Part shown: in pieces, positions 1 to 9,100 of the stretch
How the letters are laid out: every line of letters starts with the position of its first letter
How positions within the stretch are numbered: the stretch's first letter is position 1
NCBI GenBank assembly: GCA_009694735.1
Contig: SHUG01000021.1
Coordinates: 1 to 32,255 of the forward strand
Direction of reading: 5' to 3'
Origin: Acidobacteriota bacterium
GTDB lineage: Bacteria; Acidobacteriota; Vicinamibacteria; Vicinamibacterales; UBA2999
DNA: 32,255 nt
The notes under the pieces: model-generated
Databases searched by the model: none
Seen by the model: only the letters and a program-made list of their open reading frames with translations
What the model was told of the DNA's origin: nothing
Position numbers and translations under genes: made by a program

Positions 1-593
1 TCGCCGAGCACCCGCGTGCCCTTCTGATCGCCGTCGCGCACTTCGGCGGGGTTGGAGCCCAGGAACATGGGTGAGCTGGCGATCGCATTGGTGACGGAGC
101 CGTCGTTGACCGTGAATCGGATCGAGATGTGATGGCCCTCGACGCGCCAACCCCAGGGGCCCTTCGGCCCAGGTGTGCCGAAGACGGAGAAGAGATACTC
201 CTGTTTGTTACGCGCGAACTTCCCGCCGGCTTCGACCACCTTCAGCACGTCTTCGAGTTGGATGATCGTCGTCACCTTGTTGTAGCCACGCGCGCTCAAG
301 CCGGTGCGCAGCAGGTCGTGGGCCAGACGCCGTTGCTCCTCGCTCATGTCCTTGATCATCAAGCCCTTGCGCGGAAAGATCTCGTTGGGGAGGAAGTGCC
401 AGCGCAGCCGCTCGTCGCTCTCGAACGGGAACGCGGCCTTCGCGCGCTGATCGGCGTTCAAGCCGTCGAGGAATTGACCAGCCGCCTTGGCCATCGTGGC
501 GGCCGATTTCCGCGAGGCGAGCATCGCGCCGCCCATCAGGGTGGAAACGAGCACGGTGGCGACGGCGAGTCTGAGGGCGGTCAATTGGCTCAT
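1..593 (-). CDS. DUF3500 domain protein, secreted (3' end outside window)
   Basis: The protein starts at ATG 593-591, behind a strong AGGAGG Shine-Dalgarno, and runs off the left edge after 197 codons. Residues 1-30 form a hydrophobic signal or anchor (MSQLTALRLAVATVLVSTLM). The rest carries hallmarks I associate with DUF3500: FPFESDERLRWHFLP, MSEEQRRLAHDLLRTGLS, a WGWRVEGHHISIRFT block and FLGSNPAEV. The family has no settled biochemical role; members are secreted or periplasmic proteins, often in Acidobacteriota and Bacteroidota. It lies downstream of the Omp85-type gene on the same strand but is separated from it by two hairpin repeats, so co-transcription is uncertain. Family call is from remembered motifs. 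Confidence 0.85.
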   Translation of the reverse strand, partial: MSQLTALRLAVATVLVSTLMGGAMLASRKSAATMAKAAGQFLDGLNADQRAKAAFPFESDERLRWHFLPNEIFPRKGLMIKDMSEEQRRLAHDLLRTGLSARGYNKVTTIIQLEDVLKVVEAGGKFARNKQEYLFSVFGTPGPKGPWGWRVEGHHISIRFTVNDGSVTNAIASSPMFLGSNPAEVRDGDQKGTRVLG

Positions 594-624
594 GGTGGTC
601 CTCCTTCGGCGGAGTTTAACGCTA

Positions 625-674
625 TCCGGCTGAAGCCGGACGCCACGCTGCTGTCGATCCGGCTAAAGCCGGAT
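625..674. repeat. Two copies of a palindromic hairpin repeat
   Basis: Two perfect palindromes lie 16 bp apart between the Omp85 gene and the DUF3500 gene: TCCGGCT-GA-AGCCGGA (625-640) and ATCCGGCT-AA-AGCCGGAT (657-674). Either could fold as a transcript hairpin on both strands. Neither has a U-tract, so a terminator role is not shown. A third copy is at 1877-1894 inside the next gene. Confidence 0.85.
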
Positions 675-675
675 T

Positions 676-1965
676 CTACTTGAAGGTGACGCCCAGGCCG
701 AAGTGCCAGCGGACCTTGCCGGTTTCGTGCCCGCGGGCGACGTCGAGCGACAGGCTCAGGATCGTCAGGTGCAGATACGCGCCGCCGCCATACCCACGGT
801 CGAGGTGTTGGTCGCCGAGCTTGAGTCCGTGCGCGTACGCGGTGCCAGCGTCGACCAACGCCTTGATCCCGAATCGCCCGACCGACATCGGTGACGTCAC
901 CGGAATGCGCAACTCCGCCGAGGCGGCCGCGAGGTTGTCGCCAGCCTGGTAGCCGGCATCGAACCCGCGCAAGTTTGCCGCCCCTCCAAGCAGACTCTGT
1001 TCGAAGTTGGGGATCGGCGCCGTCGCGGTCACCGACACGCCGCGAACGGCAAGCACCGTCTGGCCAATCAAGCCGACATAGGCGCGCACATCCGCCGTTC
1101 GCCGATTGGCGCGGCTCGCGTCGAACGACAGCCGCTCGAGACCGAACGTGGCGTGAACCGCGTTGCGCGGAAAGCTGGGATCGACGCGGGTGTCGACGGT
1201 GATGTCGCCACCCGCGCGCACGATCCGATCGCGCAAGTCACCAAACTCGACGTCCTCAAGGCCCGCGCCCGCACCGAGCCTGAGCCAGCGCTGCACCGCC
1301 GATTCCGCGCGCGCATGAAACCCCGTCCTCACATCGTTGATCTCAAAATGCGGGTTCTCGCGCCGGCCGATGCCACCCTCTGCTGACACGCGACCGAGCG
1401 GCCCGCGCGTGAAGGTTCGTTCGATCTCCGCTCGCGCTTGCCGCTCGCCGCCCCACGTAAGGGGAAACGAAACGCGACTGCGCGGACCCAACCGATTCAC
1501 GAAGCTGACGCGCGCGCCGTAGGTGAACCCGTAGCCGTCTTCGCTGTGCAGGATCGGCAGGAGCATCCCGCTGCTCCTGAGTTTCTTCAACGGCCCTGGC
1601 GTCAGGTCCTGGTCGGTGATGCCGGGCACCTCGTCGACCACGATCATCAGCAGGATGTCGTGGGGGTTATCAATCGAGCGAAACCGCTTGCGGATTTCCA
1701 CGCCGTCGAAGCGGCCGCTCTGCTCGAGGCGACCGCCGACCTCAGCGATCAGGGCGTCGGTCGCCGGCTTGCCGACGACTTCACCGACGATCGCGAGGAT
1801 GTCGGCGTCTGGCGTCGTGTGGTTGCCGTGGACGCGGACCTCGGCCACCACACCGGGCGGGGTCTGTGCCGAGATGGTCCGGCTAAAGCCGGACACCACA
1901 GACAGCAGGAGTAAGAGCGCCAAGCCCCAAGCCCCAAGCCCCAAGCCCCAGGCCCCAAGCCTCAT
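676..1965 (-). CDS. Omp85-family outer-membrane barrel protein (BamA/TamA-like, single POTRA)
   Basis: Residues 1-35 are a hydrophobic signal peptide. Residues about 38-115 (VAEVRVHGNHTTPDADI... to a basic beta segment) look like one POTRA domain, and the remainder is beta-strand-rich to a C-terminal aromatic residue (GLGVTFK). The sequence LLGGAANLRGFDAG matches the conserved LRGF/VRGF turn of Omp85 barrels. At 429 residues it is far shorter than BamA and resembles small Omp85 proteins with one POTRA. The expected role is insertion or translocation of proteins at the outer membrane; the substrate is unknown. The start ATG (1965-1963) overlaps the stop of the upstream gene as ATGA, so translation is probably coupled. 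Codons 2-15 are made entirely of a heptamer repeat, and a second repeat encodes part of the signal peptide. Confidence 0.8.
   Translation of the reverse strand: MRLGAWGLGLGAWGLALLLLLSVVSGFSRTISAQTPPGVVAEVRVHGNHTTPDADILAIVGEVVGKPATDALIAEVGGRLEQSGRFDGVEIRKRFRSIDNPHDILLMIVVDEVPGITDQDLTPGPLKKLRSSGMLLPILHSEDGYGFTYGARVSFVNRLGPRSRVSFPLTWGGERQARAEIERTFTRGPLGRVSAEGGIGRRENPHFEINDVRTGFHARAESAVQRWLRLGAGAGLEDVEFGDLRDRIVRAGGDITVDTRVDPSFPRNAVHATFGLERLSFDASRANRRTADVRAYVGLIGQTVLAVRGVSVTATAPIPNFEQSLLGGAANLRGFDAGYQAGDNLAAASAELRIPVTSPMSVGRFGIKALVDAGTAYAHGLKLGDQHLDRGYGGGAYLHLTILSLSLDVARGHETGKVRWHFGLGVTFK
1877..1894. repeat. Third hairpin repeat copy, inside the Omp85 signal-peptide region
   Basis: The perfect palindrome GTCCGGCT-AA-AGCCGGAC is the same family as 625-640 and 657-674. 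Read on the minus strand it encodes the SGFSRT segment at the end of the Omp85 signal peptide. Confidence 0.85.
1921..1962. repeat. Six tandem heptamers (CAAGCCC) forming codons 2-15 of the Omp85 gene
   Basis: Six consecutive 7-bp units occur: four exact CAAGCCC, then CAGGCCC and CAAGCCT. The array is exactly 42 bp, i.e. 14 codons directly after the start ATG, encoding RLGAWGLGLGAWGL. Gain or loss of one unit would shift the reading frame. Confidence 0.9.
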
Positions 1966-2960
1966 TTGATCTTGTAAGTCACGTCGGCCTGCTTGTAATT
2001 GAAGTACTCGACCTTGTAGGTTGCGTCCACGGCGCCAAGGGCCATCATCATGCCGAAGCGCATTTCGAGGTTGCGCGGCATCCAGACCTCGGGGAACGGC
2101 TGACCCATGCGCATGGTGGCCTGCAAATCGCTGACGCGCATCAGCGCGCGGCCGGGGAAGAAGTCCATGTCGATATCGTCAAAGGTGTACTGCAGGATCT
2201 GGTGCGTCGTCTGATCCACCCACAGCGTGACCAGCGACACCTTGTTCATCTTCGCTTCGATCTCGTCTTCCTTGTCGCGGACCTTCCGGTTGGGGCGCGA
2301 CTTGCCCTCCTTGAAGAGGCCGGTGCCCGGGTAGTAGTCAATCTTCAGCGCATCGCGGTCGCCGACCTTCTCTCGTCCGGCCAGTGCGTAATGGCCTTTC
2401 TCGAACCGGAACTTGAGGAAGTAGGCGGCCGACACGAACTGCGGGTCGCCACCCTGCTTGAGCATGTCGTCGATGTTCGACGGCAAGTCCGAGGGTGTCG
2501 TGGCCTGCTGGTCCTTCACTTCAATGCCGGTCGGGCTGATGACGATGGCGCGGTTGTCGGCCTCGGGGGGCAGGCCCTGCTGCTCGCGTTCGGCGCGCCG
2601 CTTGCGCCGTTCTTCGCGCCTCACCTCCCGCTTGAGCCACTCGTCTTCGGCTTTCCGCCGCTCCGGCTCGGACAGGGCGACGCCGTTGGCCTTGACGGGG
2701 CTGCGCACGAAGATGCCCTGCCGAATGAACCACGAGTACTCGCGCCGCATGCCCCAGAGTGGCAGGCCGCCCGGCCCCGTGAGGTCGAAGGCCTCTTTCT
2801 CTTCGAGCACGTACTGCTGCAGCTTCGTCCAGTTGTCGTCGCGACGTGCCAGCACGCGCTCCATGAATGCGTCGAGGTCCGACTGGGCGCTCACCCGGCC
2901 GGTCAGGGTGACGGCCAGCAACGCCAGGCTGAGCAGGACGACAAGGGGTTTGGTACGCAT
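1962..2960 (-). CDS. Secreted protein of unknown function, coupled to the Omp85 gene
   Basis: I do not recognise a named family with confidence. The ATG at 2960-2958 gives a clean signal peptide (MRTKPLVVLLSLALLAVTL, cleavage near VSAQ). An in-frame TTG at 2972 would add four residues, but its spacing from AGGGG is too short. Residues about 100-135 are a very charged stretch rich in Arg, Glu and Lys, and the C-terminal half is beta-rich with repeated aromatic/acidic strands ending in VTYKIK. The layout recalls periplasmic LolA-fold proteins, which is only an impression. The stop overlaps the Omp85 start as ATGA, and the amidohydrolase gene ends 40 bp upstream on the same strand. A partner role for the Omp85 protein is inference from the overlap. 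Confidence 0.75.
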   Translation of the reverse strand: MRTKPLVVLLSLALLAVTLTGRVSAQSDLDAFMERVLARRDDNWTKLQQYVLEEKEAFDLTGPGGLPLWGMRREYSWFIRQGIFVRSPVKANGVALSEPERRKAEDEWLKREVRREERRKRRAEREQQGLPPEADNRAIVISPTGIEVKDQQATTPSDLPSNIDDMLKQGGDPQFVSAAYFLKFRFEKGHYALAGREKVGDRDALKIDYYPGTGLFKEGKSRPNRKVRDKEDEIEAKMNKVSLVTLWVDQTTHQILQYTFDDIDMDFFPGRALMRVSDLQATMRMGQPFPEVWMPRNLEMRFGMMMALGAVDATYKVEYFNYKQADVTYKIK

Positions 2961-3000
2961 AGGTGGACTCAAGTCCCCTGGGGGTGGGGAAGACGGCTGG

Positions 3001-4740
3001 TCAAGGAGCCGAGGTGGTTTCGACGGGCTCGCGGCGGTACACGACCTTGCCGTCGACGACGGTCACCATCACCTGGGCTTCGGTGATGCGGGTCGTGGGA
3101 CCCGCGAAGATGTCTGCCGACAGCACCACCAGGTCAGCCAGCATGTCACGCGCCAGCACGCCCTTGCGTTGTTCGTCGAACGAGGCCCACGCGGCATCGC
3201 TCGTGTAGGCGTCGATGGCCTGGCGCAAGGGCAACCGCTCGGCCGGCAGCCAGCCACCCTTGGGCAGGCCCTCCACCGTGGTGCGATTCACCGCCACCTG
3301 CAAGCCCATCAGCGGGTCGAGTGTCATCACCGGCCAGTCGCTGCCGAACGCCAGCCGTCCGCCGGCCTTGGCGATGCTGGCCCACAGCCAGCCGTGCGAA
3401 GCGCGCTCGGCGCCGAGGTTCGTGCTCCACACATCTCCAGGCGTCGCACTGGGCGTGGCGTGCACTGGTTCCATGGACGCGATCACGCCGAGCTTGCCGA
3501 AGCGCGGAACATCGGCGGGGTCGATGGTTTCAATGTGCTCGATGCGATGCCGGCGCCCGCGCGCGGGCACGGGGTTGGCCCTGGCCGCCGCTTCGTAGGC
3601 ATCAAGAGCCATGCGCACGGCGGCGTCGCCGAGGGCGTGGGTCATCACCTGCCAGCCTTCGCGATCGAGCAGCGACACGGTTTGGTTGAGTTGCTCCGCC
3701 GTGAAGCGAGGGTCGCCGCTCGAGCCAGGCTTGTTGGCGTACGGCTCGAGCATGGCCGCCGTATGCGACTCGATCACGCCGTCGGCCACCAGCTTCACCG
3801 CGCCGGTCTTCAGGAGCGGATCGTCGGCGAATCGCTCGCGCACCTCGGCGAGTTGCGCGAGCTCGGCCTCGTTGATCGGCCCGTTGACCGACAGCGCCTG
3901 ATAAACGCGCAGCGTCAACTCGCCGCGCTTGCGCAGGCCGTCGTAGAGTTCGAGGTCGGCGGCCGTGCCGCCGGCGTTGGTCACGCTCGTGATGCCGACG
4001 CGGTGCGCCTCCACCAACCCGGCGCGGATCGCGGCCACCTTATCCTCCGCGGTCGGCTGCGGCGAGGCCTTCATCAGCGCCATCGCGGCCTCCTTCAGCG
4101 CGCCGCTCGGTTCGCCCGTGCGCGGATCCTTCACGATCACGCCGTTGGGCGGGTTCTTGGTGTGCCGCGTGATGCCCGCCAGCTTCAGCGCCTTGCTGTT
4201 CGCCCACCCGGTGTGGCCGTCGTAGGCCACCAGGTACGCGGGCCGATCCGGCACCAGCGTGTCCAGTAACTGGCGCGTGGGCAACGTGCCGGCAAAAGGC
4301 TGGTAGTACCAGCCGCGGCCAGTGATCCAGGTGCGTTCGGGATGCACCTCCGACCAGATACGAATGGTGTCCTTGATCTCGTCGAGCGTCGTGGCCTCGA
4401 GCAGGTTGACCTGATCGAGCGCGAGCCCGCCACTGATGAAGTGCGCGTGCGCGTCGTTGAAGCCGGGCACCACGGCGCCGCCCTTGGCATCGACGATCGT
4501 GGTTTGCGCGCGGCGCAGGCGTTCGATCTCGCGGTTCGAGCCCACCCGCACCACCTTGTTGCCGCGAATGGCGACCGCCTCGGCCAGGTCCGCGGCGCCG
4601 TCGCCCGCGTATACCTTCCCGTTGATGACGATCAGGTCCACCCCGTCATCGTCCGCCCGCTGGGCGCCGACAATCAGCCCGGCAATGAGCGTGACGCCGA
4701 CGATGCAGGCCACGAGATAGGCCGTGAGACGGGCCGCCAT
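3001..4740 (-). CDS. Amidohydrolase family 3 protein (YtcJ-like), N-terminally anchored
   Basis: This is a metal-dependent hydrolase of the amidohydrolase-3 group, which hydrolyses amide or related bonds; the substrate cannot be read from the sequence. An N-terminal hydrophobic helix (residues 1-26) suggests an inner-membrane anchor or export. The metal-site HxH lies in VVPGFNDAHAHF, a later His in WQVMTHALGD, another in HRIEHIETI, and the Asp in AFGSDWPV, all in the expected order. The length (579 residues) is normal for YtcJ-like proteins plus a leader. I chose ATG 4740-4738; a TTG two codons upstream is less likely. TAGAAT lies 6 nt before this ATG, so the mRNA may be leaderless. It is divergent from panE with a 42-bp gap. 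Confidence 0.88.
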   Translation of the reverse strand: MAARLTAYLVACIVGVTLIAGLIVGAQRADDDGVDLIVINGKVYAGDGAADLAEAVAIRGNKVVRVGSNREIERLRRAQTTIVDAKGGAVVPGFNDAHAHFISGGLALDQVNLLEATTLDEIKDTIRIWSEVHPERTWITGRGWYYQPFAGTLPTRQLLDTLVPDRPAYLVAYDGHTGWANSKALKLAGITRHTKNPPNGVIVKDPRTGEPSGALKEAAMALMKASPQPTAEDKVAAIRAGLVEAHRVGITSVTNAGGTAADLELYDGLRKRGELTLRVYQALSVNGPINEAELAQLAEVRERFADDPLLKTGAVKLVADGVIESHTAAMLEPYANKPGSSGDPRFTAEQLNQTVSLLDREGWQVMTHALGDAAVRMALDAYEAAARANPVPARGRRHRIEHIETIDPADVPRFGKLGVIASMEPVHATPSATPGDVWSTNLGAERASHGWLWASIAKAGGRLAFGSDWPVMTLDPLMGLQVAVNRTTVEGLPKGGWLPAERLPLRQAIDAYTSDAAWASFDEQRKGVLARDMLADLVVLSADIFAGPTTRITEAQVMVTVVDGKVVYRREPVETTSAP

Positions 4741-4746
4741 GAGCAA

Positions 4747-4752
4747 ATTCTA
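4747..4752 (-). promoter_or_regulatory. -10-like box 6 nt before the amidohydrolase start
   Basis: On the minus strand TAGAAT is followed by 6 nt and then the ATG, which would put the transcription start at or next to the start codon. No convincing -35 is visible. Confidence 0.4.
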
Positions 4753-4763
4753 GCACTGTGCTA
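4751..4763. promoter_or_regulatory. 13-bp perfect palindrome between divergent genes
   Basis: TAGCAC-T-GTGCTA lies in the 42-bp gap between the amidohydrolase and panE and overlaps the -10-like box of the former. It could be an operator, but no regulator is identified. Confidence 0.35.
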
Positions 4764-4782
4764 AAACGTCTGCGGAGGTTCA

Positions 4783-5715
4783 ATGAAGTTCGCGATTCTG
4801 GGTTCGGGCGCGGTAGGGGGCTATTTCGGCGCCAAGTTGGCGCGCGCCGGGCAGGACGTCACGTTCATCGCGCGCGGCGCCCATCTCGAGGCCATTCGCG
4901 CGAATGGCCTCGTCGTGACGAGCCCGAAGCTGGGGGACTTCCTCGTTCGGGCCGCGGCCGAAAGCGACACCGCCACGGTCGGTCCGGTGGACGTGGTGAT
5001 TGTCTCGGTGAAGGCCTACGACAACGCGACCGCGCTGCCGATGCTCACGCCGATGATTGGCCCGGATACGGTGGTGCTGACTCTCCAGAACGGCGTCGAC
5101 AGCGTGGACGAAGTGGCGGCCGTGGTGGGTGAGGCGCAGGTGCTGGGCGGCACGACTTACGTGGCGACGGCCCTCGAGGGCCCGGGGCTGATCGTCCAGA
5201 CCGGTGTGCACCGGTCGATCATCTTCGGCGAGGTGTTCGGCGACCACCGCCAGGTGTCGCCGCGCGTCCAGGTGATTGCCGACATCTTCGCCACCGCCGA
5301 CATCCAGGTGACCGCGGTCGCCGACGCGCGCGTGCCGATTTGGGACAAGTTCGTTTATCTCGTCGCCTTCTCGGGATTCACCGGCGCGTCGCGGCTGGCG
5401 ATTGGCCACCTCTGGAAATTCCCGCACGTCCAGGAGATGTTCTACGCGACGTCACGTGAGATCGCGGCGATTGCGCAGGCCGAAGGCGTGGCGATCTCGG
5501 TCGATCGCTTCGCCACGCTGAAGGACTACATGGACAACATCCCGCCCACCACGCGCTCGTCGCTGCTGATCGATCTCCAGCAGGGCAAGCGTATCGAGGT
5601 GGAGGCACTGCAAGGCGCGGCGGTCCGCCGGGCGCGGAAACTGGGCGTGCCGGTTCCCATCACCGCGACCCTCTACGCCGTGCTCAAGGCGTGGGAGGGC
5701 GGTCCGGTGAAGTGA
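4783..5715 (+). CDS. panE: 2-dehydropantoate 2-reductase (ketopantoate reductase)
   Basis: The predicted enzyme reduces 2-dehydropantoate to pantoate with NADPH in the cytosol, a step of pantothenate and CoA synthesis. The Rossmann motif GSGAVGGYFGAKLA is at residues 7-20, followed by FIARGAH. The conserved lysine-containing VSVKAYDN comes next, then LTLQNGVDS, the active-site lysine segment WDKFVY and the C-terminal SSLLIDLQQGKRIEVEALQG block with the substrate-binding Glu. The 310-residue length is normal. GGAGG lies 5 nt before ATG 4783. The family also contains many reductases of unproven substrate, so strict PanE specificity is likely but not certain. No other pantothenate gene is nearby. 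Confidence 0.88.
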   Translation: MKFAILGSGAVGGYFGAKLARAGQDVTFIARGAHLEAIRANGLVVTSPKLGDFLVRAAAESDTATVGPVDVVIVSVKAYDNATALPMLTPMIGPDTVVLTLQNGVDSVDEVAAVVGEAQVLGGTTYVATALEGPGLIVQTGVHRSIIFGEVFGDHRQVSPRVQVIADIFATADIQVTAVADARVPIWDKFVYLVAFSGFTGASRLAIGHLWKFPHVQEMFYATSREIAAIAQAEGVAISVDRFATLKDYMDNIPPTTRSSLLIDLQQGKRIEVEALQGAAVRRARKLGVPVPITATLYAVLKAWEGGPVK

Positions 5716-5720
5716 ATGCG

Positions 5721-5745
5721 TCACACGGAAGCACGGAAACAGGGA
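5721..5745. repeat. Left copy of an inverted repeat flanking the GxxExxY gene
   Basis: CACGGAAGCACGGAAACAGG lies just downstream of panE. Its core CACGGAAACA (5732-5741) recurs inverted at 6163-6172 (TGTTTCCGTG), on the other side of the GxxExxY gene. Confidence 0.7.
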
Positions 5746-5777
5746 AGAACGCAGGATTCGGTCGATGAGCCCCCGCT

Positions 5778-6158
5778 TCAGAGAACCACACGCCTTATGC
5801 CCTCATTGGCCATCGACGTTACGTTGAAGTTCAGCAGCAGTCCGACCCGCAGATGCGTGACGCGCAAGTAGGTCAAGACCTGCTTGATAAAGACCGGTTC
5901 GATTCGGCTCACTGACTTGATCTCGACGACGACGGATTGCTCGACGACAAAATCCGGCCGGTGCCAGCCGACAATCGCGCCGCGAAACTCGACCGGAATT
6001 GGCTGCTCGCGAACGAACTGCAGTTGGGTGGCCGTCATCTCCAGTTCCAATGCCGCTTGCTACGAGTACTCGGTCAACCCCGGCCCAAGGGCGCGATGAA
6101 CAGCGACTGCCGAGCGCAGGATCCGGTCGGTAAGTTCTTCGTGAATTAGAAGTGTCAC
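5778..6158 (-). pseudogene. GxxExxY protein (PD-(D/E)XK fold), interrupted by an amber codon
   Basis: Read from GTG 6158-6156 the frame gives a typical-length (126-residue) GxxExxY-family protein: VTLLIHEELTDRILRSAVAV, then GPGLTEYS, a TAG at 6062-6060, then QAALELEM and the rest. The TAG falls exactly where the family has the final Tyr of its GxxExxY motif, so a single TAC/TAT-to-TAG change explains it. The C-terminal part keeps a PD-(D/E)XK-like core: RPDFVV, then VVVEIKSV. A TTG (6050) or ATG (6038) downstream could restart a 90- or 86-residue product with the core but without the N-terminal helix. The GTG overlaps the methylase stop as GTGA. The biological role of the family is not settled. 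Confidence 0.82.
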
Positions 6159-9100
6159 ACTGTGTTTCCGTGTTTCTGCGATTCCGTGCGAAGCATGTAC
6201 TGGTCACAACAGCAGCGTCGTAGCCCGTCGGGGAGCAGTGGAAACGTCTCGACGACGTGTTGGTAATGTTCGGGCGTCAGCTGGTAGAGCCTCGCCACGA
6301 TTGCGTTCAGGCGCGCATAGCCGTCTGGAGCAGATTCGATCCCCGTCTTAGCGAGCCCCCTGGCTAGCGCGGCCAGCTCACAAAACGCGGCTGAACCATC
6401 TGGCGGCCTCGGTACCGGCAGGCGGGTCATCAGCGCAGTGGTGACGTGCGTGGTGACGTTGAGCCGCACGAGGTAATTCGCGACCAGGCTGTTGAGCAGC
6501 GCCAGCAGGCACCACTGGGCGTCGGGAGCGAGCGCCGTCTTCAGCACAAACACGGTGTGCGTCGAGAGCGTTCCCTTGGGTAGTAGCCCCGCGATCAGCG
6601 TGAGCCGGTTGGTGGCGCTGGCGACGTCGCGGTAGGCAATGCGATCGCGGGCGAAGCTCGTCGAGGGGTCGATCAACCGCGTTGCCGTCTCTCGCAGAAC
6701 GGCGTGCGTGGTGCCGGCCAGCGACACTTGAAACGGCGCCAGGTGCTTGCCCTCGACAATAGGCAACATCGAGGTCTTGCGGTCTTGCGGTCTTGAGGAC
6801 TTACGACCTGTGTGGCGTGCCGATCGCTCGACGAAGTGCGCACGATCGTCCGTGGCGTTCAGCTCGCGGCCGAATCGCGCGTACCACCCGTGGACGGCGC
6901 CGAGCGGCGGCGCGGCGGCCGACGCCGAGGTCAGAATGGCGAGCGCGGTGGGCGAGGTCAAGGTCGGCACGCTGAGCTGTTCCGGATCCCAGGCTTGCAG
7001 TCGCGAGCGGGACACGCTGAGCCACTCATCACCCTTGTCCTGGCGCGCGTCACTGGCGCAGCGGTCGAGGGCGGCGGGATCCTGGAGACCCGAACGAAAT
7101 CTCAAGACGTCGGTATGGCCTGCGTTGGTGGCCGCGATCAGGACAAAGCGCACGCTGCGGTGAATCGGGAAGATGCCGGCCTTGTTGTCGAGGCCGATCC
7201 AGGTGTCAAGGTCGCAGCGGTCGAACCACCGGCGCCGCAACGCCGCGCTGCCGTGATCGGTGCCAATGCCCGACGGAAGAATGAGCCCGAAACGGCCGCC
7301 CGGTCGCGTGAGCTGGAGAGCCCGCTCGGCAAACAACTGGTAGCGATTGGCATGACCCTGCCCCTGGGCGGTGTAGATTCCGGATGACCGGAAGAAGCGG
7401 CGCAGCGGCGTCGCCCGTTCGCGATCGGCGGCGCGAACAGCAGCCGCACCGGCATCGGCGCGCAACATGTCCCATGGCGGGTTGCCAAGCACCGCGTCGA
7501 AGCCGCCGTCGGGCCGCCGCTGACCGAGCGCGTCAAAAAACACCTCGGGGAACGCCAGCTCCCAATGAATCACCGCGTGGCTCGACGCGACCGCGGCGGC
7601 CTTCGCCAGCCACCGCGCCAGCTGCTCCGCGGGCAACGTGGTCGCGCCGCCAAGCAGCGACGCGATCCATTCGTTGACGACCGCGTGCGATGGCGCCGCG
7701 CCCGGCCACAGCGCGGCCGCACACCACGCGTCGGTCGCACGCGACCAGTTGGCGAATGGACCGTTGGGCGCCGAGAGCCGCTCGAGCCTGCGTTCCTTGT
7801 CGCGCACCGCCTGCAAGGTATCGGACGGCTCGATGGCCAGGCGCAGCCGATCGGGTAGCACGTGGGCCGCCACGACCGCCGACACCTCCGCATCGAAGAG
7901 TGGCAGCGCGGCGTGATTGATCGCACGGCCACGCACCGGCGGCTTCGCCAGGTCGGCGAGCCATCCGCCGATCAGGCTGTTGCCGACGGCCAGGTGATGG
8001 TCGAGAAAGGTCAGCGGCTTGCCGGCGGCCAACGTAGTCAACCACAGCGACAGCCGCGCCAGCTGCACGGCCGTCGGATTCAGGTCGACACCGTACAAGC
8101 ACTGCTCGGCCACCTGGCGGCGAAGGCCCGCGCGGTCGGCTGGTGTCACGCCGTGCGCGTCCCACTGGCCGTCGCGGACCAGCGCCAGCTCGCACTGGTC
8201 CGCCAGGTAGTGGCAGGCGGCAACCAGGAAGGCGCCGCTGCCCATGGCGGGGTCCACCACGCGAAGGGCGAGCAGATCGCCGATCGGCCGATCCACCACC
8301 AGCGGATGCAGCGTGCGCCGCACCAGGAACTCGGTGATCGATCGCGGCGTGTAAAAGCTGCCGGTGGCCTTACGCTCGGTTGATGTTCGCCGCAGCATGA
8401 CACCGCCGCGGGTAACCACTGGTTCGTGTTCGAGCACGCGCTCGTAGACGGCGCCGAGCTGTTCCACACCGAGGTCGTGGTACGCAATCCGCCGTCGCCC
8501 AGCTGGTGTGTCGGTGGTGGCCAGCGCCAGCACGAGGGCCTTGACGACGTCTTCGGGAACGCGGCGCCGCTCGACCAACGGGGCATGTCGCGGCGAGAAG
8601 AGTCGCCCGTTGAACGCGGTGACGTCGAGGTCGCCGGCCTTGCAGCCGGCATGAGCCATGCGGGCAATTGCCTGCATGGCCGCCCATAGGCCGCGGGGCA
8701 CTCGCGGTTCGACCGACCGCTGATAGAGCGCGTCAATGCTGTAGGCCTCGCGATAAACGGGATGCCACACGGGCACCAGCCCGCGCGCTTCAGCGAACAG
8801 CAGGAAGAGCACGCGGTAGACGACGGTGAGCGCCTGGTCGTAGGGCTGCGCACCGGGCGCCGCGCCAGGCGAAAGCGCGCCGGCCAGCGCCGGCAAGGCC
8901 GCCAACACGCCGTCGCCCAGGGATTGGCACACGCGCGCGCCATGCAGATTCGAAGCATCGACGCGCGATCGCAGGGTATTCGGGCCCGCGCGGTTGCAGG
9001 TGGCGTGCGCACCGGCCAGCGCCCACAACAGCCGCGAGCCGTGCGGATGAGAGAGCAGCGTCGCGAAGTCGAACTGCAGCGTGTGCCGCGTCCACGGCCG

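Noticed and set aside
625-674. Rho-independent terminator
   Set aside because: The hairpins have no U-tract on either strand and recur as a dispersed repeat.
1921-1962. CRISPR-like array
   Set aside because: The units are 7 bp with no spacers; this is a simple tandem repeat.
2458-4269. Long plus-strand frame (about 600 codons) opposite the amidohydrolase and unknown secreted protein
   Set aside because: It is antisense to two well-supported genes, has no recognisable domain and is explained by GC-rich codon bias.
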